Shown: positions 16,532-25,646 of the stretch, piece by piece
Layout of the letters: every line of letters starts with the position of its first letter
How positions within the stretch are numbered: the stretch's first letter is position 1
Assembly: GCF_015550425.1 (NCBI RefSeq)
Contig: NZ_JADNAT010000005.1
Span: 132,852 to 196,851, forward strand
Origin: Clostridium sp. 1001275B_160808_H3
GTDB lineage: Bacteria > Bacillota > Clostridia > Clostridiales > Clostridiaceae
DNA: 64,000 bases
Reading direction: 5' to 3'
The notes under the pieces: generated by a model
What the model was told of the DNA's origin: nothing
Database searches by the model: none
The model's input: the letters and a program-made list of their open reading frames with translations, nothing else
Position numbers and translations under genes: made by a program

Positions 16532-16903
16532 ATGAAGGATAACAGAATTAACTTAGTTATAAAATCTTTACTTTGGGGTATAGCTTGGCTTGGGGTAGCA
16601 GCATTAATAGGATTTATAATAACTAAAGTAACACCATATAAAAACTTTGAAAATATCTTATTTATAGAAGGTATTATATTAGTTTTTGTAGGAATCTTTG
16701 CGTCAATATCAGGAGATCCAATGGGGCTTTCTATGCAAGGACTTGGGCAAAACAGTGCTCAATATGCAGCTATTGCAAATTTAGAAACTACTAAAATGGA
16801 AAGAGAAAAATCTAATAGAAAGTTAAATGTAGCACTAGCTGTTAGTACATTTTCCTTAATATTAGGTGGGTTGTTTAGTGCAGGTTTAACTTTTATTATA
16901 TAG
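16532..16903 (+). CDS. Small membrane protein of unknown function
   Basis: A 123-residue protein with three predicted membrane segments (about 10-30, 42-60 and 100-122) and a hydrophilic loop that is rich in Gln, Asn, Glu and Lys (64-98). I do not recognise a family. A TATAAT box lies at 16504-16509, and the ribosome site is AAAGGGGG. A decayed copy of its C-terminal part lies immediately downstream, which suggests a past tandem duplication. Confidence 0.7.
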   Translation: MKDNRINLVIKSLLWGIAWLGVAALIGFIITKVTPYKNFENILFIEGIILVFVGIFASISGDPMGLSMQGLGQNSAQYAAIANLETTKMEREKSNRKLNVALAVSTFSLILGGLFSAGLTFII

Positions 16904-16983
16904 TTTTATAGAAAGCTATTAGGCATTATAGAAATCAAGAATAAAGCTTTTTATTAGTATTATTTATAAAAATATATAATTAA

Positions 16984-17136
16984 ATTTTTTCATCAATATC
17001 AGCAGATTCAATTGCCCTTTCACTAATGGGAGGGGGTAGAAGCTATAGAACAGAAACAGACATCTCATTTGCTTTTAGTAGTTTATCTTTAATAATTGGT
17101 GGAATTTTATCTACTGCATTAACTTTTATAATGTAA
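16984..17136 (+). pseudogene. Decayed C-terminal copy of the upstream small membrane protein
   Basis: The frame ending at 17134-17136 reads FSSISADSIALSLMGGG... then FAFSSLSLIIGGILSTALTFIM. This parallels FASISGDPMGLSMQGLG and ALAVSTFSLILGGLFSAGLTFII of the gene at 16532-16903. A stop codon at 16981-16983 closes the frame upstream, about 17 central residues are lost, and no ribosome site is seen before the only internal ATG (17026). It is best read as a relic of a tandem duplication. The rest of the 522-bp gap up to endonuclease IV holds a terminator and featureless AT-rich sequence. Confidence 0.75.
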
Positions 17137-17157
17137 ATTAGAATTTATGTTTTTATA

Positions 17158-17193
17158 ATAGAGTTGCTGTTTTAATTATAGCAACTCTATTTT
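17158..17193 (+). terminator. Rho-independent terminator after the pseudogene
   Basis: An 11-bp perfect stem ATAGAGTTGCT / AGCAACTCTAT is followed by TTTTGATTT. It probably once served the duplicated gene and now ends the 16.5-kb transcript. Confidence 0.75.
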
Positions 17194-17425
17194 GATTTAC
17201 TTAATAAAATATTATATTTATATATTTTTATTAAGTAATAAATATTATTAATTAGTTCTTGATTTACTACAGACTATTATAGTATTATTTTATATAACTA
17301 ACAGAAACTAATAATTAATAGGATTAGTTTATAAATTATAAAGATTATATGATAGTTTAATATTATCTAATAAAAAGATTATTAAAAGTTACAAATTGAA
17401 ATAAGACTATACTTTGGAGGTAATT

Positions 17426-18259
17426 ATGTTAAATATAGGATGTCATTTATCAACTACAAAAGGTTTTGAAAATATGGGAAAAGAAGCACTACAAATTGGA
17501 GCAAATACATTTCAGTTCTTCACTCGTAATCCAAGAGGTGGTAAGGCAAAAGAAATAGATATGGATGATATGGAAGGTCTTTTAAAAATTGCAAGGGAAA
17601 ATAACTTTGCAACTATTTTAGCACATGCTCCATATACATTAAATGCATGTTCAGCAGATGAAAGAACAAGAGAATTTGCAAGAGAAATGATGGCTGATGA
17701 TTTAAATAGAATGGAACTTATGCCAAATAACTTATATAATTTTCATCCAGGAAGTCACGTAAAGCAAGGGGTAGAGATAGGTATAAATTATATAGTAGAT
17801 TTACTTAATACTGTATTAAGTAAAGACCAAACTACTACAGTTTTACTAGAAACTATGGCTGGAAAAGGTTCAGAAGTTGGAAGAACCTTTGAAGAAATAG
17901 CAGAAATAATATCAAGAGTTGAATTAAAAGAAAAGATGGGAGTTTGTCTTGATACTTGCCATATTTATGATGCGGGATATGATATAGTAAATGATTTAGA
18001 TGGGGTTTTAGAAGAGTTTGATAGAATAATAGGATTAGATAGATTAAAAGCAATTCACTTAAATGATAGTAAAAATCCATTTAAGAGTCACAAAGATAGA
18101 CATGAAAAAATAGGAGAGGGTTCTTTAGGGTTAGAAGCTATAACAAGAATAATAAATCATCCAAAGCTAAAGCATTTACCATTTTTCTTAGAAACTCCAA
18201 ATGAACTTGATGGTTATGCAAAAGAAATAGAACTATTAAGAAGCAAATATGTAGAATAA
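17426..18259 (+). CDS. nfo: Endonuclease IV (AP endonuclease)
   Basis: A 277-residue member of the xylose-isomerase-like TIM barrel AP endonucleases, normal length. All zinc-site signatures are visible: [36 protein letters not shown] and DRHEKIGEG. It cuts DNA 5' to abasic sites and acts in base-excision repair. The start is placed at the ATG (17426), because the longer frame from a TTG at 17414 would contain the GGAGG ribosome site. The methyltransferase gene follows 91 bases later in the same direction. Confidence 0.96.
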   Translation: MLNIGCHLSTTKGFENMGKEALQIGANTFQFFTRNPRGGKAKEIDMDDMEGLLKIARENNFATILAHAPYTLNACSADERTREFAREMMADDLNRMELMPNNLYNFHPGSHVKQGVEIGINYIVDLLNTVLSKDQTTTVLLETMAGKGSEVGRTFEEIAEIISRVELKEKMGVCLDTCHIYDAGYDIVNDLDGVLEEFDRIIGLDRLKAIHLNDSKNPFKSHKDRHEKIGEGSLGLEAITRIINHPKLKHLPFFLETPNELDGYAKEIELLRSKYVE

Positions 18260-18350
18260 TAAAATTTCTTGCTATCTAGTAATTTCTTGTGTAATATTTA
18301 CTTATCGTAGCCCTTATATTTGCAATTTATAGCAAGGAGTTGTTTTAGAT

Positions 18351-19517
18351 ATGGAAGATTTAAAAAATGCTATTTATGAAATGTTAGAAGAAGAAATTTT
18401 AAAGATAGTTATTAGTAATAAAGCAAATAAAGAAATTGAATATAATAAAATAAGTTTTTTACTTAAGGAAAATAATAAGGGGAAAAAATATTATCAAATA
18501 GAAAAATTTACTGATAAGCAAGTTTTTCATGAAAACATTGAAATTAATCAATTGGAAAAAGCACTATTTGAGATTGTAAATGAAAATTACAAACAATTGT
18601 CAGCATGGTCTAATGAAACATCTTTTGATTTAAAAATATCAAAAAAGGGAAAAGTATTTTTAGGAAAGAAAAAGAGTAATAATTCTAATCTTTCTAATAA
18701 GAGCCATAATAAAGAAAAAAATTACATATTAAAAGAGGGTATGATAATAGAGCCTTTAATAGATTTAGGGGTTTTCACTAAAGAAGGTAAAGTTATAAAT
18801 TCTAAATATGATAAGTATAAGCAAATAAATAGGTTTATTGAAATAATAGATGATGAAATAAAGAAAAATGATTATAAAGAACTTACTATATTAGATTTTG
18901 GTTGTGGAAAATCATACTTAACTTTTGTTTTATATTATTATTTTGTAGAGATAAAAAATATAAATGTTAAAATGATAGGATTAGATCTTAAAGCTGATGT
19001 AATTAAAAAATGTAATGAAATTGCTAAAAGATATAAATATGATAATTTACATTTTGAACTTGGAGATATAAATGGATACAAGTATGAAAATAATGTTGAT
19101 ATGGTAATAACACTACATGCTTGTGATACAGCAACAGATTATGCATTGTATAATGCAATAAAATGGAATGCAAAGATGATTTTCTCAGTACCATGTTGCC
19201 AGCACGAATTCAATCATCAAATGGAAGCAAGTACATTATCTATATTAACTAAATATGGAATAGTTCAAGAAAGAGTAGCGGCATTAATGACAGATGCAGT
19301 AAGGGGAAATCTTTTAGAAGCAGCTGGTTACAAGACACAGCTTTTAGAATTTATTGATATTGCACATTCACCTAAGAATATATTAATAAGAGCTTCAAAA
19401 TCTAAAATTTCAATTGAGAAAAGGGAAAAAGCTTTAAAGGAAGTAGATTCACTTATAAATGAATTTAAATTTAATCCAACATTATTAAATTTATTGAAAA
19501 AAGATGATTTAATATAA
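18351..19517 (+). CDS. SAM-dependent methyltransferase (Methyltransf_32 / METTL25-like)
   Basis: A 388-residue protein. The N-terminal 125 residues are a lysine-rich domain I do not recognise. The C-terminal half has a class I methyltransferase fold: SAM-binding LDFGCGKSYLTF (about residues 182-193), an acidic strand IGLDLK, LGDIN, and the THLHACDTA-like segment (TLHACDTATDYAL) followed by SVPCCQHEFNHQ. The CC-containing motif is typical of the Methyltransf_32 group related to eukaryotic METTL25/RRNAD1. The substrate is unknown; an RNA or protein target is possible. It has its own terminator. Confidence 0.8.
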   Translation: MEDLKNAIYEMLEEEILKIVISNKANKEIEYNKISFLLKENNKGKKYYQIEKFTDKQVFHENIEINQLEKALFEIVNENYKQLSAWSNETSFDLKISKKGKVFLGKKKSNNSNLSNKSHNKEKNYILKEGMIIEPLIDLGVFTKEGKVINSKYDKYKQINRFIEIIDDEIKKNDYKELTILDFGCGKSYLTFVLYYYFVEIKNINVKMIGLDLKADVIKKCNEIAKRYKYDNLHFELGDINGYKYENNVDMVITLHACDTATDYALYNAIKWNAKMIFSVPCCQHEFNHQMEASTLSILTKYGIVQERVAALMTDAVRGNLLEAAGYKTQLLEFIDIAHSPKNILIRASKSKISIEKREKALKEVDSLINEFKFNPTLLNLLKKDDLI

Positions 19518-19525
19518 TTTACAAT

Positions 19526-19555
19526 GCTGTACTTTGAAAAGTACAGCGTTTTTTA
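19526..19555 (+). terminator. Rho-independent terminator after the methyltransferase gene
   Basis: A 9-bp stem GCTGTACTT / AAGTACAGC with a TGAA loop is followed by GTTTTTTA. Confidence 0.85.
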
Positions 19556-19641
19556 TATTAATGAGTAAGTTACAATAACTTTGATAAAAATAATAAGGAA
19601 TAGTCTAATTACAGTAAATTATAAAATGAATGGGAGGACAT

Positions 19642-22600
19642 ATGGATAGAGATGAAATGATATTAAATATAGAAAAGAAATTAAATAAAGAATTTATAGG
19701 TCAAAAAGAGTTTTTTAAAGAGGTATCAGAATATTTTATAAATAAAATAGAAAATGAAGAAAAAGGAATTTTAACTGTAGCAGGGCATAAGAACACATTT
19801 AAAAAGATAAGTATAAGAGCTATTTTCGAAGAGTTATATAAAAATAAGCTAATAAGAAATAGAAATTTAGATGAAATTGATTTAGCATCTTATAATTTTA
19901 ATATGGGATATAATGCTTTTTTAACAGATTTATATGAAAAGTTAAATAATAATAAATCTGAGGGATTGATGTTTAAAAATACAGAAAAAGCGTCAAAGGA
20001 AATAATGAAACTATTATCAAGTATATATCCTAATACTTGTATTCAATTAAACCATGATTATGTAATTAAGAACAAATTTTTAGTAGAAGCTAAAGAGCAA
20101 GATAAAAATAAAATTAATAAGATAGTTTGTCATAATAAATTTTTTATATTTATTTATAACTATGAAGATAAGAATGAATTTGAGGACTTCTTACAGGTAT
20201 CATTAAAAAATAGCGATAGAATTTTTTATACTAGAGAGCTTACTGAAAAAGAAAAAAATATAATTATAAGAAAAAAGTTAACAAATGAAATTGAAAAAAT
20301 AAAAGATGATTTTGGCATACAAGTTCTATTAGGATTTAAGGACAGTATTAATGAAAAAGAAAAGTTCGGTGTTTGCGAGTATCTTCAAAAGAACTTTAGC
20401 AAAAATAGTGGCTTTGATATTACAGAATATATATATTATAAAGTAAGTGATCCTTTAAGAAACTTGGTATTGAAAGAATCAATAGAAGCAGGAGAAAAGA
20501 TATTACTATATATAGATAATAATAAAATGCAATGTAAAGTAAATAATGAAATATATAGGTTAAATAAGTATTCTACTCCTACTTTGGATGAGGTTAGATA
20601 TAAATTAGAATCTATAATAGGGGTTAAAGAGCTAAAAGAGTTCTTAGTAAATATAGAAAATAATTATAAGGTACAAAAAATAAGAGAAAAATTAGGACTA
20701 AGAGTATCTAGAATATCTTTAAATATGATATTTGCGGGAAATGCAGGTACTGGAAAGACAAATGCAGCAAGGATAACTTATGAATATTTAAATGCTTTAG
20801 GTTTATTGTCAAAAGGAGTATTTGTAGAGGTTAGCAAGGCAGATTTTATAACAGAACATATTAATGAAACTGCTAAAAGAACAAATGACATAATTAATTC
20901 AGCAATAGGAGGAGTATTGTTCATTGATGAAGCATACGCTTTGTGTGAAAGCGAAGATGATAAGGTTGGAAAGGAAATAGTAGATGCTTTACTAAAAGGA
21001 ATTGAGGATAATAGAAATAATTTAACAGTCATATTGGCTGGATATGAAAAAGATATGGAAGAATTTTTGAGTTTTAATCAAGGACTTAAATCCAGGTTTC
21101 CTAATACGATACATTTTGAAGATTATAATCCAGAAGAAATGTATAAAATTGCTAAGCAAATTGCAAAAACAAAGGGATATAGAATTGCAAATAATGTTAA
21201 AAATGATTTAATAGATTTGTTTACCAGAAATCAGCTTACAGGAAAAAATGATTTAGGGAATGCAAGGTTTGTAAGAAATATAATAGAAAATGCTATTATA
21301 TATTCTTCAAGAAAATATCTAAATAGCAATAAAAGTGAAATAGACTTATTAGAAAGAGAAGATTTTAACTTTAAAGCTAGTGCTAAATTTGATTTGGAAG
21401 AAAAGTTAAAGGATATAATAGGGTTAGAAGAAGTTAAAAATCTTTTAAGAAGTCAATATAAGCTTTTAATTGCTCAAGAGAAAAGAAAGTCTGTTGGAGT
21501 AAATACGGAGATAGATCAAAACTTAAATATGGTATTTGCGGGTAATCCTGGTACTGGGAAAACCAGTATAGCAAGATTAGTTGCTCAAATGCTTAATAGT
21601 ATGGGATTATTAAAAGTAGGTCAATTAGTAGAAACAGATAGGTCTAGTTTTGTTTCAAATATCCCAGGAGAAACTTCTAAAAAAACAGAAGAAAAATTTA
21701 AAGAAGCCTTAGGTGGCGTATTATTTATAGATGAAGCATACACTCTTGCTAACGATAGTTTAGGAAGAGAAGCCATAGAAACACTTCTTAAATTAATAGA
21801 GGATTATTCAAAAGAGGTAATAGTTATTTTAGCTGGATATGAGCAAGAAATGGAAGAATTCTTTGATGTAAATATAGGACTTCGATCAAGATTCCCATTA
21901 TGGACTAATTTTGAAGATTATAATCCAAATGAACTTTTAGAAATGGCTATAAGGTTAGTTGAATCAAAAGGATTTAAGTTATCTAAGAATGGATATACAG
22001 CACTTAAAAAGAGTTTTGTTGACATATATGAAAATTCTGATGCACAGTCAGGAAATGGTAGAATGGTAAGAAATTATGTTGAGAATTTAATAAGAATTCA
22101 AAGCATAAGAATTGCAGAAGAAGATATAAGTGTTTACGAGATGAATTTAATAACATATAAGGATGTTGAAAAACTTAATACTTCCCAATATGACAATGAG
22201 TTTGATTTAGAGGAAAAACTAAAAGATTTAATTGGAAATGAAGAAGCTAAAGAGTTTTTAAGAAATCAATATAAATTAATGAGAGTAAAGGAAAGAAGAA
22301 AAAGATTAGGGTTATCTACAGATATAAATAGATATATGAACATAATTTTTACTGGGGATATCGGAACAGGTAAAAAAACTGTATTAAATATATTATCAGA
22401 AACATTATATAGTATTGGTGTTGTAAAAGCTAAAAGTATAGTAGACCTAAATAAAGAAGAAATTATAGATAATATGAAAAATGGAATATCTTTTGAAGAT
22501 ATTTTAAATAAGCAAGTTGGTAAAGTAGTTTATATAGATAATGCTGAGTTCTTATTAGAAGATACATCAAATAGAATAATAAAGGACTTAATCAAATTTA

Positions 22601-23016
22601 TAGACAAGAATAGTAATAGAATAGTTATAACTTTATCAGGAAAAAGTAAAGATATTAAAAGTCTTATGCAGTTAAATCCAGAATTAAATTATAGGTTTCC
22701 ATCAATGTTAAACTTTAAAGATTATAACAAAGATGAATTATTTAATATGGCACTAAGCATTTTAGAAAATAAGAAATATGTTATAGATGATGAATCTAAA
22801 GAAACTTTAAACAAGACAATAATAGAATTAGATGATAATAGAAATTTAAGTTTAAGAAATGGCTTAATGATAAAACAATATTTAGATATTCTTATTAGAG
22901 AACAAAGTATTAGAATTTGCGATTCTAAAATAAATCCTAAAGAAATGAATACAATAATCTCAAGTGATATTACTAAGAGTAAGAATCAATTTTTATTAAA
23001 GAATATTTTTGATTGA
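19642..23016 (+). CDS. SpoVK/CbbX-like multi-AAA+ protein with four AAA modules
   Basis: A 1124-residue protein. Module 1 (about 1-310) resembles a ClpB/C D2-type AAA+ domain (FIGQKEFFKEV at the start, GEKILLYIDNNKMQ near the end) but has lost its Walker A: AGHKNTFKK. Modules 2 (about 320-590) and 3 (about 590-850) are CbbX/SpoVK-type and look active: GNAGTGKT / VLFIDEAYAL and GNPGTGKT / VLFIDEAYTL, with arginine fingers GLKSRFP and GLRSRFP. Module 4 (about 850-1110) keeps a GDIGTGKKT loop, but its Walker B is VVYIDNAEF, so hydrolysis is doubtful. SpoVK-type proteins take part in spore maturation; the target is unknown. The ATG at 19642 is used because the one at 19630 precedes the GGGAGG site. 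Confidence 0.85.
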   Translation: MDRDEMILNIEKKLNKEFIGQKEFFKEVSEYFINKIENEEKGILTVAGHKNTFKKISIRAIFEELYKNKLIRNRNLDEIDLASYNFNMGYNAFLTDLYEKLNNNKSEGLMFKNTEKASKEIMKLLSSIYPNTCIQLNHDYVIKNKFLVEAKEQDKNKINKIVCHNKFFIFIYNYEDKNEFEDFLQVSLKNSDRIFYTRELTEKEKNIIIRKKLTNEIEKIKDDFGIQVLLGFKDSINEKEKFGVCEYLQKNFSKNSGFDITEYIYYKVSDPLRNLVLKESIEAGEKILLYIDNNKMQCKVNNEIYRLNKYSTPTLDEVRYKLESIIGVKELKEFLVNIENNYKVQKIREKLGLRVSRISLNMIFAGNAGTGKTNAARITYEYLNALGLLSKGVFVEVSKADFITEHINETAKRTNDIINSAIGGVLFIDEAYALCESEDDKVGKEIVDALLKGIEDNRNNLTVILAGYEKDMEEFLSFNQGLKSRFPNTIHFEDYNPEEMYKIAKQIAKTKGYRIANNVKNDLIDLFTRNQLTGKNDLGNARFVRNIIENAIIYSSRKYLNSNKSEIDLLEREDFNFKASAKFDLEEKLKDIIGLEEVKNLLRSQYKLLIAQEKRKSVGVNTEIDQNLNMVFAGNPGTGKTSIARLVAQMLNSMGLLKVGQLVETDRSSFVSNIPGETSKKTEEKFKEALGGVLFIDEAYTLANDSLGREAIETLLKLIEDYSKEVIVILAGYEQEMEEFFDVNIGLRSRFPLWTNFEDYNPNELLEMAIRLVESKGFKLSKNGYTALKKSFVDIYENSDAQSGNGRMVRNYVENLIRIQSIRIAEEDISVYEMNLITYKDVEKLNTSQYDNEFDLEEKLKDLIGNEEAKEFLRNQYKLMRVKERRKRLGLSTDINRYMNIIFTGDIGTGKKTVLNILSETLYSIGVVKAKSIVDLNKEEIIDNMKNGISFEDILNKQVGKVVYIDNAEFLLEDTSNRIIKDLIKFIDKNSNRIVITLSGKSKDIKSLMQLNPELNYRFPSMLNFKDYNKDELFNMALSILENKKYVIDDESKETLNKTIIELDDNRNLSLRNGLMIKQYLDILIREQSIRICDSKINPKEMNTIISSDITKSKNQFLLKNIFD

Positions 23017-23107
23017 TGGTTTTAAATATAAGCGTAGAAGATATATATGAAAATAGAAAAGCAATAGGGGCAATAGAATATTTATATATTTTATTTATTC
23101 ATTGTTT

Positions 23108-23216
23108 GTAGTTACTATTAATTTCTTTATAGTAACTACATATATTTGAAATTTAGAATTTGGGTTAATAGATATAGTAGTTAGTCTTGTATGAAAACAA
23201 AACTAACTACTTTTTT
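23108..23216 (+). terminator. Two consecutive hairpins after the AAA+ gene
   Basis: The first hairpin (23108-23139) has an 11-bp stem, GTAGTTACTAT / ATAGTAACTAC, without a T run. The second (23176-23216) has AGTAGTTAGT / ACTAACTACT followed by TTTTTT and is a standard terminator. The two stems share the GTAGTTA sequence. Nothing else is seen in the 293-bp convergent gap. Confidence 0.75.
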
Positions 23217-23309
23217 AATAAAAGATTATGAACTTATTTATATAAATAAATTGGAATAGTGTGAAGGTACTAGTATCTAAATTAATTATCAATCTAATAA
23301 AATAATTTA

Positions 23310-24419
23310 TTAGATATTTAAAGGCTTGATATTATCTACATCTATATTAATACATTCATTTACTTCTAAAATTATATGGCTACCTGAATAAGGTTTGCCA
23401 TTTACTAATATTATAACTTTATCTACGCCATAATTATATCCATAAGTTAATGCTAATGATTTTAAAGCAGCGGCTTCACTTCCAGAACCAAGATTACTTA
23501 ATAAATTATAATAAGATTTTGACAAGTCAACAGTTAGTGTATTATTTTCTCTATCTAGCTTAGCCGAACGAATAGATAAGCTATCGCCAAAATTAAATAA
23601 ATTTTTATCTGGAGGATTTTTTAGTTCATTTGATAATGCAGTTACTAAGGCACCATCTATAACTTCAATAGGTTTATCTTTATAATAAAATACATCGTCA
23701 ACGCAATTGTAGTAATATATTCTTGAATTTATAGTCTTTTTTACAGCATTAGTTTCGCTATTATTACCAGTATTAGAATTATTGTAAGAATTTTTAGAAT
23801 AAGGGATAGCAGAGCTATAATCTACATTAAAATAACCATTAGGAAGATCACCTTTTAAAGAAGTATATAGCTTATCTCCAAAATAAATGGCAACTTTATC
23901 AACATTTAAATTATAAGCATAGGTAGATATTAATGAAGATAATAATCCGCTTTCTGTTGAAGATCCAAGAGTCATTTTATCAACATACGAAGAAGAAAAT
24001 ACTACAGTTAGAAGTTTTTTATTTTCATCTAATTTAGCAGAAGTGATTTCTACTTCGTTAGTTAAATTTAAAAAATTGTTGTTAGGGGAATAGTTTTGAA
24101 GCTCTTTGGTTAAAGCTTTTACTATAGCTTTGTCTGATATTTGAATTTCTTTATCTATATAATAAAGTTTCAATTTTGAAGAATCGAAATAAAATAAACG
24201 AACTTTAGTATTAGTAATTGATTTATTTTCATTAGAGTTATTATTTGATGGTTTATCATCAGATGGATTATCCGTATCCTTATCATCATTTGGATTTTTT
24301 TCTTCATCAACAATATTTTTTGAAGGAGTAGATACTGGCTCATCTTTACTTTTATTACATCCAATTAAAATAAGTGAAAATACTAATGAAAATATTAATA
24401 GAAATAATCTTTTTTTCAT
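23310..24419 (-). CDS. Lipoprotein with two GerM (GerMN) domains
   Basis: A 369-residue lipoprotein: MKKRLFLLIFSLVFSLILIGC, with lipobox LIGC and Cys21 as anchor. A Asn/Asp/Pro/Ser-rich linker (22-68) follows. Two homologous GerMN domains (about 70-210 and 230-369) each run from a KLYYIDKEI- or DVFYYKDKPI-like strand through an ...SAKLD...LTV.(F/D)S.SY segment to a (V/A)YGYNYGVDKV-like helix. In Bacillus subtilis GerM acts in sporulation and germination; a role at the spore or forespore envelope is therefore likely here. The ATG at 24419 is chosen because the frame from 24446 crosses the ribosome site AGGAAGTG. Confidence 0.88.
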   Translation of the reverse strand: MKKRLFLLIFSLVFSLILIGCNKSKDEPVSTPSKNIVDEEKNPNDDKDTDNPSDDKPSNNNSNENKSITNTKVRLFYFDSSKLKLYYIDKEIQISDKAIVKALTKELQNYSPNNNFLNLTNEVEITSAKLDENKKLLTVVFSSSYVDKMTLGSSTESGLLSSLISTYAYNLNVDKVAIYFGDKLYTSLKGDLPNGYFNVDYSSAIPYSKNSYNNSNTGNNSETNAVKKTINSRIYYYNCVDDVFYYKDKPIEVIDGALVTALSNELKNPPDKNLFNFGDSLSIRSAKLDRENNTLTVDLSKSYYNLLSNLGSGSEAAALKSLALTYGYNYGVDKVIILVNGKPYSGSHIILEVNECINIDVDNIKPLNI

Positions 24420-24581
24420 AGAATCACTTCCTAAATTTAATATCAATATAGTGTATTATTATACATAAGTATTATTGACAAAAATATAAAATTAATAAAA
24501 GTTTAATTTATTGTATAAATATTTGAAATATAATATAAATTAAAATAGTAAGGGACTATTATATTAATGGAAGGAGAAACA

Positions 24582-25562
24582 ATGAAGAAATTTTTAAAAG
24601 TTTTAGGGATAATAATTTTAGTAGTAGTTTTAGTAGGTGGAATTTTTCTATATTCTATAAGAGATAGAATATCTTTATATACAAGTGTATTAAAGAAATA
24701 TAGTGAGTTTGTAGAAAATGAAAAAAGTTTAACAGAAAATTTGTCGTTAAAATCTATAGATTCTATTGATTATGATGATATTATATATAAAAACACTAAT
24801 GGAGTTCCATTAACCCTTGATATTTATGGACCAAAGAAAAGTGTTAAGGGTGGTTCACCAGTAATATTATATGTGCATGGTGGAAGCTGGGTGTATGGAA
24901 ATAATGAAATACCAGAAGCAATATCACCACTTTTAGATGCATTTAGAGAAGAAGGCTTTACAATAATAAGTACTAGCTATGAGCTTATGAAAGGTGAGGA
25001 AAATTTCAGTAAACAAATTAGTGATGTAAAAGATACAATAAGATGGATACATAAGAATAAAGATGATTATGGATTTAATGCTGAGAGGATAGGTGTTATA
25101 GGTGCATCATCTGGAGCACACTTAGCATTAATGGCTGCATATAGTAGCGAAGATGAATTTGTTGATTCACAGGAACTACAAGGTTATCCATCAAATATAA
25201 AGTATTTAATAGATTTTTTTGGACCAACAGATTTAACAACTTTAGATACTAGCAATGTTCAATGGGATTTAGAACAAATAATAAATTCAGTAGGAGAACA
25301 AAAAGAAGATATTTTAAAACTTTATAGTCCAGTGAATTATGTAGATAAAAATGAGCCAAATACGTTAATAGTTCATAGTAAACAAGATAATACAGTACCT
25401 TATGAAAATGCAGAAATATTATATAATGAGCTTAAAGAAAAAGGAAATAAAACAGAACTTATAACATTAGAAGGAGCTAGCCATGATTTTTCACAAATAA
25501 ATATAGATGAAATTGTATCAGTTGGCATAAAAATGTTAGAATTTATTGCAAAAAATATGTAG
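24582..25562 (+). CDS. Membrane-anchored alpha/beta-hydrolase (esterase, BD-FAE-like)
   Basis: A 326-residue protein with an N-terminal membrane anchor (residues about 5-25) that places the enzyme outside. The alpha/beta-hydrolase core shows the oxyanion motif VHGGSW, the nucleophile elbow GASSGAHLA, the acid in HSKQDNTVPY and the catalytic His in GASHDF. This HGG-type arrangement is that of small esterases or lipases, including carbohydrate esterases; the natural ester is unknown. The ATG at 24582 follows AAGGAG, and the upstream in-frame ATG (24567) lies before that site. It is divergent from the GerM gene and 84 bases ahead of the NADH oxidase gene. Confidence 0.88.
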   Translation: MKKFLKVLGIIILVVVLVGGIFLYSIRDRISLYTSVLKKYSEFVENEKSLTENLSLKSIDSIDYDDIIYKNTNGVPLTLDIYGPKKSVKGGSPVILYVHGGSWVYGNNEIPEAISPLLDAFREEGFTIISTSYELMKGEENFSKQISDVKDTIRWIHKNKDDYGFNAERIGVIGASSGAHLALMAAYSSEDEFVDSQELQGYPSNIKYLIDFFGPTDLTTLDTSNVQWDLEQIINSVGEQKEDILKLYSPVNYVDKNEPNTLIVHSKQDNTVPYENAEILYNELKEKGNKTELITLEGASHDFSQINIDEIVSVGIKMLEFIAKNM

Positions 25563-25646
25563 ACTACATTATAAATGAATATTAAATAATTTTTAGCAAA
25601 CTCTATTTATATAATAGTTAAACTAATTATATAAAGGAGAATATTT

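Noticed and set aside
20778-21032. Minus-strand frame inside the AAA+ gene
   Set aside because: Covers the Walker motifs of the plus-strand gene in antisense; a shadow.
23016-23111. A 31-codon frame (MVLNISVEDIYENRKAIG...) overlapping the stop codon of the AAA+ gene
   Set aside because: The TGATG overlap could allow coupled translation, but there is no ribosome site and nothing recognisable in the peptide, so it was not called.
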